Below are positions 7,897-15,900 of a DNA stretch of 16,031 nt, piece after piece. The stretch is taken from assembly GCA_937893835.1 (NCBI GenBank), contig CALCSS010000063.1, positions 1-16,031 on the forward strand, read 5' to 3'. The notes beneath the pieces are model-generated. The model did no database searches. It was not told the origin of the DNA and saw only the letters and a program-made list of their open reading frames with translations. Source of the stretch: an uncultured Fidelibacterota bacterium. GTDB taxonomy: Bacteria; Fidelibacterota; Marinisomatia; Marinisomatales; UBA1611. Made by a program: the position numbers and the translations under genes. Numbering within the stretch: position 1 is the stretch's first letter; each line of letters begins with the position of its first letter.

Positions 7897-8442
7897 TTAC
7901 CCGCTAATATCTTTTTCAATATTCTTCTCCAATAGTTGTTTGATCTGTTTTTCAATTTCGACCTCCTCGCCTGGGACATAGCCTTGACGGCGCCATTTGA
8001 CCTCACCGCCCTTGTCAACGAGGATCAGAGTGGGCATGACCATCCCATTCAGCTTTGCTGAGATCACTTTATTTGGGTCCATCCCAACATAAAATTTATA
8101 GTCTTGAGACCTGATGTAGGACCTGACCTTACCCAGTGAGCGTGGTGAGTCCGTGTTGATCATAAGCACTTTGAAATTATCGTTCGAATAATCTTGGTGG
8201 TATTCATCCAAGAACCTCATGACCTTTTTGCAGGGCATGCACCAGGTGGCCCAAAAATCGATCATGAGAGGACCATCCTCAGTCAATTCGTGTAGCGTTG
8301 TGGATGAGCCATCAAGCAAGCGTATCTTGATGTTTGGGATCGTGCTACCAGAGCTAACATCCTCTGCGAAAATGAGATGAAGTGTCATGAGGATCACCAA
8401 AAGAATCTTTAACGCTGGTCCAAATGAACTGGAAGTAGGCAT
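7897..8442 (-). CDS. TlpA-like periplasmic thiol-disulfide oxidoreductase (canonical WCMPC)
   Basis: From ATG 8442 the protein has 181 residues. An N-terminal hydrophobic segment (LKILLVILMTLHLIFA) serves as signal peptide or anchor. A thioredoxin fold follows with DFWATWCMPCKK (Cys68, Cys71) and the cis-proline loop VMPTLILVDKGG. The TlpA/ResA family reduces or isomerises disulfides in the periplasm, for example in cytochrome c maturation or envelope protein folding. Upstream in-frame TTG 8463 and GTG 8460 are alternative starts; none has a good Shine-Dalgarno site. The gene is flanked closely by the CsgG/FlgO-like gene (stop at 8471) and the barrel gene (1-nt gap), so it is probably co-transcribed with both and may serve folding of the barrel, which has a C-terminal cysteine pair. 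It is the Cys-containing counterpart of the nearby Sec redoxin. Confidence 0.9.
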   Translation of the reverse strand: MPTSSSFGPALKILLVILMTLHLIFAEDVSSGSTIPNIKIRLLDGSSTTLHELTEDGPLMIDFWATWCMPCKKVMRFLDEYHQDYSNDNFKVLMINTDSPRSLGKVRSYIRSQDYKFYVGMDPNKVISAKLNGMVMPTLILVDKGGEVKWRRQGYVPGEEVEIEKQIKQLLEKNIEKDISG

Positions 8443-8470
8443 TCTGCTAACTGCTATCACCAAAATTTAA

Positions 8471-9790
8471 TTAGAGGATCGGGTCCAGAAACGATCTGAG
8501 GTCATTCTCATTGACGAATTTCAGGCTAACGTTACTCAAAGACTCGACCTCACTGACTGGCAGAATGAATTCATACACGGCCTGTATGTCCACGGTCTCC
8601 ATCGCCACCTGTATAGACCACCCACCAACGGAGAAATCGATCAGTGGCGAGAATTGATGTTGCGGAACGTACAGTACCCTACTACTGTTTCTTGAATGCC
8701 AGTATTTCTCAGGAGTATCGGCCACTACGATGAGCGTATTACGGTTCTTATCAAAGATCCTGAGAATGGGAACATTACGATATGATCCAGATTTTATTGC
8801 CTCGACATGGTGGTTGGGAAAGTTAAATGTTGTTCTGTCAAAATAAAAGACCGTGAGAGACCCGTCCTGCTCAAGGCCCGTGTACGGTAGACCTGTAAGC
8901 ATATCCTTGAGGATCTTATCCTTCAGCTTGTACACTACGGGAAAGCGCACGGTCATGTACTGCTCATCATCCTGGTGATACTCAAACTCAGGGCGTTGCA
9001 ATTCTATATCATAGGGATTTGTAAGCAATTGATCCAGTACAGAGGACAAGAGTTGAGTATTGCCAGCATTCTCAGGATTCTCACCCATCTTGCGATCCAC
9101 ATCAAAGTCCATGGACCACTCGCCTGAGTCAAAGCGAGAGACCTCTTTCTTTACTCTCTCCTTCTTCCTAGCGTTTGCCCCAAGAAGAAATTCCATGGAG
9201 GCCTCGAGCTCTGCGATCTGTTGGTCAAGGGTTGAGGCAATCCTCTCCGCTTGCGTGGAGACAGGGTGGCGTTGTTTGGCTACAGGCTTTTCAGCGTATT
9301 TTGGATAGGGCGATATCTTTGCCTTTGGCATTGAAGGGAGAAAGGGTCTTATCATTGCCAATACAGAGGATCCTACGGCCTTATTGAGGTCTGGTACCTG
9401 GGTATAGACCTCTGTGACCTGTGTCTTTGCGATCTCCTCCCAGTTCGCAACATCAACAACTTGGATGGTCACATGGACCTTGTCCAGTTGACGATTATAC
9501 TTTCCCAATACCAGAAGATTCCGTGATCCACGCGGCTGCTTGAGCATCAGGGAACGATCATTCATTATTGTCTCAAGGTCTTCCTTGGTCTTGACCCTGA
9601 CTCCATAGACATTCTTTATCTCTTCACGAGCCATGTCACTAAGTCCAGTCGCGATCCATTCAACAGCGGGGTCATTCTGGATATTGTCAAAAGGCAGAAG
9701 ATAGACGTACGCGTAGGGCTCCTTTGAATAGACCAAGGATGATAGGAAGAGTAGACAGAGGACTTTGCGCATCCGTATCAAAGGTTTCAT
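8471..9790 (-). CDS. Secreted protein with CsgG/FlgO/TolB-N-like N-terminal domain, unknown C-terminal region
   Basis: The protein has 439 residues. A signal peptide (VLCLLFLSSLVYS) is followed by AYVYLLPFDNIQNDPAVEWIATGL and, after it, NLLVLGKYNRQLDKVHVTIQVVD (about 27-115). This is the pattern of small periplasmic domains found in FlgO, CsgG and adenylate-cyclase-associated TolB-N proteins: LPFxN, then ADGL-like, then GxY and V.VQVVD. A Lys/Pro-rich linker (about 153-180) leads to a short coiled coil (about 180-215) and a C-terminal beta-rich region of about 200 residues that I do not recognise. The start is ATG 9790; ATG 9772 is a possible alternative just before the signal peptide. It heads a probable operon with tlpA and the barrel gene and lies 54 nt after glnS. 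An outer-membrane assembly or accessory role is only inferred from this context. Confidence 0.7.
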   Translation of the reverse strand: MKPLIRMRKVLCLLFLSSLVYSKEPYAYVYLLPFDNIQNDPAVEWIATGLSDMAREEIKNVYGVRVKTKEDLETIMNDRSLMLKQPRGSRNLLVLGKYNRQLDKVHVTIQVVDVANWEEIAKTQVTEVYTQVPDLNKAVGSSVLAMIRPFLPSMPKAKISPYPKYAEKPVAKQRHPVSTQAERIASTLDQQIAELEASMEFLLGANARKKERVKKEVSRFDSGEWSMDFDVDRKMGENPENAGNTQLLSSVLDQLLTNPYDIELQRPEFEYHQDDEQYMTVRFPVVYKLKDKILKDMLTGLPYTGLEQDGSLTVFYFDRTTFNFPNHHVEAIKSGSYRNVPILRIFDKNRNTLIVVADTPEKYWHSRNSSRVLYVPQHQFSPLIDFSVGGWSIQVAMETVDIQAVYEFILPVSEVESLSNVSLKFVNENDLRSFLDPIL

Positions 9791-9844
9791 TGACTCAAAT
9801 TAGGGTTAATCATTGGACTAATCCAACGCAAATTAGACATACGA

Positions 9845-11518
9845 TCAAGTCCTGTTCTGCTTTATGAACCTTGCCCACGAGTCCCGAAGAGACACGACCC
9901 TGATGAACACATCACCATTCTTTGATAATTTCTCATCTTTCTTAAAATATCCCAATCGCTCGAACTGGTATGTCTCACCTCCGGGTTCGCTCAGGCATGG
10001 CTCTAACTTTGCGGCTTTGACCATGCAGGAGTCTGGGTTCAATGCACTGAGAAAATCTCCTCCTTCCTCGGGATCGGCCTTATTGAAAAGGCGGTCGTAT
10101 ATGCGAACCTCCGCGTCAACCGCGTCGCTGACGCTCACCCAGTGTATCGTTCCCCTTACCTTTCTTCCATCAGGGGCATTGCCCCCCCTTGTCTCAGGGT
10201 CATAGGTACAGCGGATCTCCGTGACATTCCCGTCCCCATCCTTGATCACATCGGTGCAGGTGATGAAATAAGCATATCTGAGCCTCACCTCCCTCCCTGG
10301 ACCAAGACGAAAGAACTTTCTAGGAGGGTCCTCCATGAAGTCATTCCTCTCGATATAGATCTCCTTTGAGAAGGGTACGTCTCGAGTCCCGGCACCCGGG
10401 TCCTCGGGGTTATTGACAGCATCAAGTGACTCTTTCTTACCGTCTGGATAATTGGTTATGACCACCTTCAATGGGTCGAGGACCCCCATCACACGGTGTG
10501 CATTTTTATTCAGCTCCTCCCTGAGAGAGTTCTCGAGTCGTACGACATCTATGACAGAATCGCGTTTGGTCACACCCACTTGTTCAGCAAAATTCCTTAT
10601 GGAGCTAGGGGTGTAGCCCCTCCTCCTCAATCCTGATATGGTGGGCATCCTCGGATCGTCCCACCCATCAACGACTCCCTCATCCACCAGCTGCTTCAGT
10701 TTTCGCTTGCTCATAACGGTGAAATTGAGATTCAATCGCGCAAACTCGATCTGCTGAGGGTGATAGGCATCCAATCGGTCAAGGTACCAATCATACAGCG
10801 GCCTGTGGTCCTCGAACTCAAGGGTGCATATGGAGTGGGTGATCCTCTCGATCGAGTCCTCAAGACCGTGGGCCCAGTCGTACATCGGGTAGATGCACCA
10901 CCTGTCACCGGTCCTGTGGTGGTCTGAGTGCAGTATCCTGTATATGACAGGGTCTCGCATATTGAGATTGGGGTGGGACATGTCTATCTTCGCTCTCAGG
11001 GTCTTTGATCCATCCTCAAATTCGCCGCTTTTCATTCGTTCAAACAGGTCCAGGCTTTCCTCGCTGCTCCTTGACCTGAACGGGCTCTCCTTCCCGGCCT
11101 CGGTCAGCGTCCCTCGACAATTCTTTATCTCCTCGCTCGTCTGATCGCACACAAAGGCCCTGCCCTCGTTGATCAGGGTCACCGCGTGCTCGTACATCTG
11201 ATCAAAATAATCCGAGGCAAAATACAAACGGTCCTCCCAGTCAAACCCCAGCCACTTGACATCTTCAATGATCGACCTCACATATTCGTCTTCCTCCTTC
11301 AGCGGATTTGTGTCATCGAACCTCAGGTTGCATTCACCGTTGTTCCTCTCTGCGATCCCAAAGTTCAGGCAGATGGACTTGGCGTGACCTATGTGAAGAT
11401 ATCCATTCGGCTCAGGGGGAAAACGGGTGTGGACTCGACCATCCCATTTCCCTGAATCATTATCATCATCGATGATCTTCTGTATGAAATTCTTTATTTC
11501 AGTATTACTTTCACTCAT
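9845..11518 (-). CDS. glnS: Glutamine--tRNA ligase
   Basis: This class I aminoacyl-tRNA synthetase of 557 residues (E. coli GlnRS has 554) charges tRNA-Gln directly with glutamine in the cytoplasm. The N-terminal Rossmann fold shows RFPPEPNGYLHIGHAKS with the HIGH motif at 42-45. FDDTNP follows, then RDPVIYRI and YPMYDWAHGLEDSIERITHS, and a KMSKS-equivalent VMSKRK near 267. The C-terminal anticodon-binding beta-barrels include VSVSDAVDAEVRIYDRLF and GDFLSALNPDS. All of these are typical of true GlnRS rather than GluRS. The gene follows gltX with 3 nt between stop and start, so the two are almost certainly co-transcribed. The stop is TGA, direct evidence that UGA normally terminates in this genome. 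Start ATG 11518 gives full family length. Confidence 0.97.
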   Translation of the reverse strand: MSESNTEIKNFIQKIIDDDNDSGKWDGRVHTRFPPEPNGYLHIGHAKSICLNFGIAERNNGECNLRFDDTNPLKEEDEYVRSIIEDVKWLGFDWEDRLYFASDYFDQMYEHAVTLINEGRAFVCDQTSEEIKNCRGTLTEAGKESPFRSRSSEESLDLFERMKSGEFEDGSKTLRAKIDMSHPNLNMRDPVIYRILHSDHHRTGDRWCIYPMYDWAHGLEDSIERITHSICTLEFEDHRPLYDWYLDRLDAYHPQQIEFARLNLNFTVMSKRKLKQLVDEGVVDGWDDPRMPTISGLRRRGYTPSSIRNFAEQVGVTKRDSVIDVVRLENSLREELNKNAHRVMGVLDPLKVVITNYPDGKKESLDAVNNPEDPGAGTRDVPFSKEIYIERNDFMEDPPRKFFRLGPGREVRLRYAYFITCTDVIKDGDGNVTEIRCTYDPETRGGNAPDGRKVRGTIHWVSVSDAVDAEVRIYDRLFNKADPEEGGDFLSALNPDSCMVKAAKLEPCLSEPGGETYQFERLGYFKKDEKLSKNGDVFIRVVSLRDSWARFIKQNRT

Positions 11519-11521
11519 TAT

Positions 11522-12913
11522 TTAAAACTCACTTATTGCGTAATTTATACGATTCAATGACTCATCTTTCCCTAGCAGTTCCATTATCTCAAACAGTGAC
11601 GGTCCCTGGAGACTGCCACACAGTGCAAGCCTGAGGGGCCTCATGACCCTGCCAAATCCCAGCCCCGTCTCTTCCATGAACTCCTTGAACCTGGATTCCA
11701 GTTTGCTCGATGCCCAATCGCTTATGGGCTCAAGCCTCGTTCCTAGATCTTTCATGATACCGGGCGTGTCCTCCTTCCAGACCTTCGCTAGTTCAGCCTC
11801 ATTGAATTCTTCTGGCTTGCCAAATAAATAGCCTGACCGGTCAATGAGATCGACCAATGAATTTGACCGTGGCTTCATGAGATCTATCATCCTCAGAGAT
11901 CGATCGTGGTCCTCTCCCCATCGAGGGTCCATCTCAATCACATTCTCAAGCAGATCGGAGCTGTCCTGTGCCATGAGATGTTGAGAGCTGACCCAATTGA
12001 ATTTCTTGTGGTCGAATACGGCTGATTTCTTTTGGACCTTTCCGAGATCGAACTTATTTACGAGTTCATCTAGATCGAATATCTCTTCTTCCGTACCAGG
12101 ATTCCAACCCAGAAGCGCCAAGTAATTCAACAGGGCACCTGGCTGATAGCCCGATCTTCTGTATTCGTCAACGCCAGTGGCGCCGTGGCGCTTGCTCAAT
12201 CTCTTCTTGTCCTCTCCCAAGATCATGGGCAGATGAGCAAATTCTGGTGTGTCATGCCCCAATGCCTCATAGATGAGGATCTGCTTGGAGGTGTTTGACA
12301 CGTGATCCTCACCACGGATCACGTGGGTGATCCCCATGGCCTGGTCGTCGATCACATTGGTGAAGTTATAGACAGGGCTGCCATCAGACCTTGCGATAAT
12401 GAAATCATCTATCTCAGTGTTGGAGACCGTTATACTGCCGTAGATGAGGTCATTGAACTCTGTGTTCCCGGTCTGCGGGGTCCTCAATCTGATGGTGAAA
12501 GGTGTCCCCTCATCGATCTCCCTCTGGATCTCCTTCTCTTGCCTATCTCTCCAAATACCAGGATAGTGAAACGAATCGGAGCCCTCGCGGATATCATCCA
12601 GCTCCTCTTTTGATGCAAAGCACCGGTAGGCCTTGCCCGATTCCAGCAGGCTGTCGAGTCCTTTCTCGTAGGATGAGCCATTCTCTGATTGGTAGGCCAT
12701 CTCCTCATCCCAATGAAGGCCGAGCCACTTGAGAGAGTCACAGATCTGGTCTGTGTGCTCGGTCTTTGATCGTTCTAGGTCGGTGTCCTCGATCCTGACC
12801 AGGAAGCTTCCGCCTTGGCTCTTTGTGAACAAGAAGTTTGACAATGCCGTCCTAGCGCCGCCCAGGTGCAACTGGCCAGTGGGACTGGGAGCAAATCTGA
12901 CTCGGGGTTTCAT
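11522..12913 (-). CDS. gltX: Glutamate--tRNA ligase
   Basis: This cytoplasmic class I aminoacyl-tRNA synthetase of 463 residues attaches glutamate to tRNA-Glu. It opens with RVRFAPSPTGQLHLGGARTAL (the HIGH motif is HLGG, 16-19, as is usual in GluRS). RIEDTDLERS, YNFTNVIDDQAMGITHVIRGEDHVSNT, and the KMSKS-equivalent KRLSKRHGA near 236-244 follow. GALLNYLALLGW is also characteristic. The length is normal for bacterial GluRS. It is the first gene after the terminator at 12974-12996 and probably leads the gltX-glnS unit. An AAGG about 13 nt before the ATG is a weak ribosome binding site. Because a separate GlnRS is encoded next to it, this GluRS is plausibly discriminating (charging tRNA-Glu only), but that cannot be read from sequence alone. 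Confidence 0.97.
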   Translation of the reverse strand: MKPRVRFAPSPTGQLHLGGARTALSNFLFTKSQGGSFLVRIEDTDLERSKTEHTDQICDSLKWLGLHWDEEMAYQSENGSSYEKGLDSLLESGKAYRCFASKEELDDIREGSDSFHYPGIWRDRQEKEIQREIDEGTPFTIRLRTPQTGNTEFNDLIYGSITVSNTEIDDFIIARSDGSPVYNFTNVIDDQAMGITHVIRGEDHVSNTSKQILIYEALGHDTPEFAHLPMILGEDKKRLSKRHGATGVDEYRRSGYQPGALLNYLALLGWNPGTEEEIFDLDELVNKFDLGKVQKKSAVFDHKKFNWVSSQHLMAQDSSDLLENVIEMDPRWGEDHDRSLRMIDLMKPRSNSLVDLIDRSGYLFGKPEEFNEAELAKVWKEDTPGIMKDLGTRLEPISDWASSKLESRFKEFMEETGLGFGRVMRPLRLALCGSLQGPSLFEIMELLGKDESLNRINYAISEF

Positions 12914-12932
12914 ATCGTATTGGCGACCTTTG

Positions 12933-12938
12933 CTGCTA
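12933..12938 (-). promoter_or_regulatory. Possible -10 element for gltX
   Basis: The region between the upstream gene's terminator and gltX is about 60 nt. On the minus strand it contains TATGAT, one mismatch from TATAAT, about 40-50 nt before the ATG at 12913. No good -35 is found at 17 nt, and that position falls in the terminator's T tract. The coordinates are approximate. Confidence 0.2.
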
Positions 12939-12973
12939 AATGCACATCATAAATTACTTTTCGTCTTAAAAAC

Positions 12974-12996
12974 AAAAAAGCCTCTTATGGGAGGCT
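12974..12996 (-). terminator. Intrinsic terminator of the HTH-PAS gene
   Basis: The hairpin has arms AGCCTC (12979-12984) and GAGGCT (12991-12996) and a 6-nt loop. On the minus strand it is followed by six T residues, then G and more T. It lies about 95 nt beyond the stop of the minus-strand HTH-PAS regulator and directly before the gltX promoter region, insulating the two units. The gap 13004-13090 otherwise shows nothing I can name. Confidence 0.85.
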
Positions 12997-13090
12997 CTTT
13001 AATTTATTTATGGGGTCACTATAGGATCATGACAGTTGTGGATGTCTGCCTGCCCATTTGACGACCTAGAGTGGTCTCACTATCACCTGA

Positions 13091-13804
13091 CTAATTAAAG
13101 ACCCCTCTCTCATTGATAAAACCATCAATGGGCTTACAGACCACGATGGCCGTGTCGTCATCGATGCTCAGGTCCCAGTTCACGCTGAGCATGACATAGT
13201 CGCCGGTCTTGCCGTGCTTCCAGCGCTGTATGGCACTGTACCGAGCCTCGGTCATGGTCTGTGATTCCTTCAATTTTTCCTGGACCTTCCTCAGGTGTGA
13301 CAGCTCATCGGGGTGTATCCACTCCTCCTCGTCATAGCGACATCCCACCAGTTGATCAGCGTCATATCCCAGGATCTCCTCGCACCTGCCGTCGGCTTGC
13401 GTTATGATACCATCGGACACGCGGCCGCAGATCAACAATGAATCCGCCACGATCTTATCCAACAAGCTCCCAGAGTTCGGTGATGTCTTGACCTGCACCA
13501 CCTCAGCCCGCAGTGATTCGTTCTCTTGCTTCAGGGCAACGTTCTCCCGCATGAGATAGTCTATGACCGTTTTTGATTCATCCTGCTCCGGGTGCGTCCT
13601 GGTCGGGGCTGGGGTATTCTTTGAACTTTCCATCATGGTGTTCTCTTTAGTTAGTTTGAGTAGATGCTTGGGTGGGATCTTGCCCTTGGCGATCCAGATG
13701 CTCAGGGCCTGAGGTGAAACACCAAAGAACTCAGCAACATCCCGCTTGCGCCTGAACGCTTTTTGAGACATGAGGTCTTTAATTATTTCTGAAGCTTTTT
13801 CCAT
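13091..13804 (-). CDS. HTH-coiled coil-PAS transcriptional regulator
   Basis: The protein has 237 residues. An N-terminal helix-turn-helix (about 16-52: KRDVAEFFGVSPQALSIWIAKGKIPP) resembles the CI-repressor-type HTH. A polar linker follows, then a heptad-rich coiled coil (about 80-105: LMRENVALKQENESLRAEV). The C-terminal PAS domain (about 113-228) includes DGIITQADGRCEEILGYDADQLVG, then WIHPDEL, and ends VNWDLSIDDDTAIVVCKPI. No enzymatic or receiver domain follows, so the PAS probably senses a ligand, light or redox state and directly modulates DNA binding as a dimer through the coiled coil. It is transcribed divergently from the envelope operon at 13910; the 105-nt region between them contains a dyad that could be its operator. 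The start is ATG 13804 and the stop TAG. The sensed signal and any cofactor are unknown. Confidence 0.85.
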   Translation of the reverse strand: MEKASEIIKDLMSQKAFRRKRDVAEFFGVSPQALSIWIAKGKIPPKHLLKLTKENTMMESSKNTPAPTRTHPEQDESKTVIDYLMRENVALKQENESLRAEVVQVKTSPNSGSLLDKIVADSLLICGRVSDGIITQADGRCEEILGYDADQLVGCRYDEEEWIHPDELSHLRKVQEKLKESQTMTEARYSAIQRWKHGKTGDYVMLSVNWDLSIDDDTAIVVCKPIDGFINERGVFN

Positions 13805-13835
13805 TGGGTATATTATTTTTACTAAATAATGCTTG

Positions 13836-13868
13836 TTACTTAATCAAACGTTAACTTAACTTAAGTAA
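13836..13868. promoter_or_regulatory. Dyad in the divergent promoter region, candidate operator
   Basis: A perfect 8-bp inverted repeat, TTACTTAA (13836-13843) and TTAAGTAA (13861-13868), flanks a 17-nt centre. The palindrome GTTAAC (13850-13855) sits almost exactly on the dyad axis. It lies between the divergent HTH-PAS regulator and the 13910 gene, the usual place for an autoregulatory operator. The AT bias weakens the significance, and no clear sigma-70 boxes can be assigned. Confidence 0.4.
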
Positions 13869-13909
13869 TAATTAATTAATGCACAACAAAAATTAGAAAA
13901 TGAGGAAAC

Positions 13910-15406
13910 ATGATGATGAGACTGAATAGATACCTTGCACTGGTCTTTTTGACCGCTTCTTTGATGGCCCAGGATGGTACGATCCTCCCTGGCCAGAGAT
14001 CGGCGATATTGTCCCTGGCCCAATCCAACGGCTACTCCACCAAGGACCTGGAGTCCTACCTGACTGAGTCATACGGGAAACAAATTAACAACCTCACCCG
14101 CACCGAGGGGGCGGAGGTCATCAGGGCCCTACAGGCCGGTATCGAGGTGAGGCGAGCCCCTGCAAACACAAATAAGGACCTGGAGACAGCGTCCCTGCTG
14201 GAGCCTGGCATGAAGAAACTCTTTCATCTGCGCGACGGAACCATTCGGGATGGTGAGATCCTGTCCGTTGAGGATGACCTTGTGGTGCTGAAGACAGCCA
14301 GCGGTACCTTCAATATTCCCTCAGATCAGTTTCTGTCAGAGACGGCAGACATCACCAACAAGAAGGGCGAGCTGTTCAAGGGCGTCGTGCTCGGCGAGAC
14401 GGTGGAAGAGTTCATCATCCGCACAGCCTTCGGTGACGCGATCGTTCAAAAGAGGGACATCCGAACCATGAAGCGCTACCACGGAGGCGTCTTGGACCGT
14501 CAATATGAGGAAAAGAGAAAGTTCTACCAGGGTGCGGCACAGCTTATACACATCTTCATGGATCCAACGGCCTTCCCCCTTGCCGGCAACACGTTCTACC
14601 TGAGCGGCCTTTCCGTGGGATATGGCCTCACAGATAATTTCATGGTCACAACAAAATTCGGTTCAAATTTTAGCGGAGACCTGAACTTTCATCCCCGGAT
14701 GCGTTTCTATCATCGAAAATCAGCGGAGAAAGAGGTTGCCGCGACCCTTGGGTTCGGCCTGCACCGCGCCTACAGTATAAACAGTATCATTGCAAAATAT
14801 TCTCATGCGATAACCCTCACAAACCAAGAAAGTGGATATGAAAAGACTCTAGAAGAGAGCGAATTTAATGCTGGGGATATACTTAAAGACAAAGTGGACA
14901 ATATTCTTTATGCAGAAACCTATCTTGTTTTCTCATCTAGAAGTGTCAACCCAACAGGTCGAGGTAAAATGGGGTGGTCTGCGGGCGCTAAGGTCAGCAA
15001 TGCTTTTATGAACCGTGACACGTGGAGGAAAGATGAGATCACTCTATATGCACAGGAAACAGCAGACGCAGATTCGATATTTGATATAAGCTGGAGCGGC
15101 GAGGGTAAATACAAGGTTCCGTTCAGGTGCTGGCTGTCGCTGGAATACGATCTGAGGACAAATTTGAAGTTCGTGGGCTCCGCCTGGATCGACAACGGCT
15201 ACAAGACACTAAAGCTCTCTCAGACCGTAGATGATTATTTTGGATTAGATGACTCGCCCAGTTTTTCCCTCGACTCGCCTAGGGGCGACGCCAGCATGAT
15301 CGATTTTGATTTTGGCATGCTCTACGCCGTCAACGATAATTTCCGTGTTGGGATACACTTTCAACAGCCTTACATAGATTTTTACTGGGAGTTCTTTGAG
15401 TTCTAG
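13910..15406 (+). CDS. Outer-membrane barrel protein with N-terminal Sm/SH3-like segments
   Basis: The protein has 498 residues. A signal peptide (LALVFLTASLMAQ) is followed by a helical segment (about 26-76: LPGQRSAILSLAQSNGYSTKDL, then NLTRTEGAEVIRAL). Two short beta modules follow, HLRDGTIRDGEILSVEDDLVVLKT (about 106-129) and GELFKGVVLGETVEEFIIRT (about 153-172), each of the form GxxxxGxIxxxxxDxIxI seen in Sm/SH3-like small barrels. A long beta-strand-rich region from about 208 to the end finishes in an aromatic C-terminus (WEFFEF), typical of an outer-membrane barrel. The family is not recognised. Three consecutive ATGs occur at 13910, 13913 and 13916; the GAGG at 13902-13905 is best spaced for 13913 or 13916. 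It heads a plus-strand operon with the next gene 23 nt away and is divergent from the HTH-PAS regulator. Confidence 0.75.
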   Translation: MMMRLNRYLALVFLTASLMAQDGTILPGQRSAILSLAQSNGYSTKDLESYLTESYGKQINNLTRTEGAEVIRALQAGIEVRRAPANTNKDLETASLLEPGMKKLFHLRDGTIRDGEILSVEDDLVVLKTASGTFNIPSDQFLSETADITNKKGELFKGVVLGETVEEFIIRTAFGDAIVQKRDIRTMKRYHGGVLDRQYEEKRKFYQGAAQLIHIFMDPTAFPLAGNTFYLSGLSVGYGLTDNFMVTTKFGSNFSGDLNFHPRMRFYHRKSAEKEVAATLGFGLHRAYSINSIIAKYSHAITLTNQESGYEKTLEESEFNAGDILKDKVDNILYAETYLVFSSRSVNPTGRGKMGWSAGAKVSNAFMNRDTWRKDEITLYAQETADADSIFDISWSGEGKYKVPFRCWLSLEYDLRTNLKFVGSAWIDNGYKTLKLSQTVDDYFGLDDSPSFSLDSPRGDASMIDFDFGMLYAVNDNFRVGIHFQQPYIDFYWEFFEF

Positions 15407-15429
15407 CTCACTGGATCTGGGAACATCAT

Positions 15430-15900
15430 ATGAATAAGATCCTATCGATCGCCCTGCTCGGCTGTGCCGTGCTAGCAGGCCAGCCAGGCTCTGACCTGCG
15501 GGTCGTTCGAGATATTCGGCTTGAGAACCTGAAGCGAGACCACTCGGGTAGGTCCATCCACTTTGTGGATTCAAACTCAAGGTATGGCCAGGGGGTCCTT
15601 CTGGATGTGACAGATAAGAGTATCATCATTTCCGAGCTTGGGTCACCTGTCTCCTATGACCATTCAGGGATCGATCACGTTTTTGTTGACCCTGAGATGA
15701 AAGAAATGGCCATGGTATTTGGTCTGGGTGCTCTTGGGGGCCTAGCGGGATATTTGGGGATCATCCTTGGCCATTCAGACCCTGATGCGGCCATGAAAGG
15801 AGTCACGTCCACTCTTGGGGCGGGACTGGCGACCCTTGTCGGGTACAGGACGTTTTATAAACCCATTAAGATCGATATATCCGGGAGGGCCCGTGGCTAG
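15430..15900 (+). CDS. Small envelope protein with Sm-like segment and glycine-rich membrane hairpin
   Basis: The protein has 156 residues. The signal sequence MNKILSIALLGCAVLAG contains LLGC, which fits a lipobox (Cys12), so it may be a lipoprotein; cleavage after VLA is the alternative. Then comes a beta segment (RYGQGVLLDVTDKSIIISEL, followed by VSYDHSGIDHVFVDP) resembling the Sm/SH3-like modules of the preceding gene. Two glycine-rich hydrophobic stretches follow (MVFGLGALGGLAGYLGIILG and TSTLGAGLATLVGY), like a glycine-zipper membrane hairpin. It lies 23 nt after the barrel gene and overlaps the next start by 8 nt, so it is part of the same operon. No recognised family; the function is unknown. 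Confidence 0.7.
   Translation: MNKILSIALLGCAVLAGQPGSDLRVVRDIRLENLKRDHSGRSIHFVDSNSRYGQGVLLDVTDKSIIISELGSPVSYDHSGIDHVFVDPEMKEMAMVFGLGALGGLAGYLGIILGHSDPDAAMKGVTSTLGAGLATLVGYRTFYKPIKIDISGRARG

Noticed and set aside
7896..8018. N-terminal extension of the barrel protein from 8018
   Set aside because: It overlaps the tlpA-like gene in another frame and encodes a Lys/Arg-rich stretch that would bury the signal peptide.
3698..11518. Global reassignment of UGA to Trp, Gly or another amino acid (variant genetic code)
   Set aside because: glnS ends in TGA at family-typical length, the redoxin gene itself ends in TGA, and no other gene in the window contains an internal TGA.
9060..12741. Several open frames of 60-113 codons antisense to, or in other frames of, glnS, gltX and the CsgG/FlgO-like gene
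   Set aside because: They lie wholly inside well-supported genes, lack recognisable domains, and their composition mirrors the coding strand.
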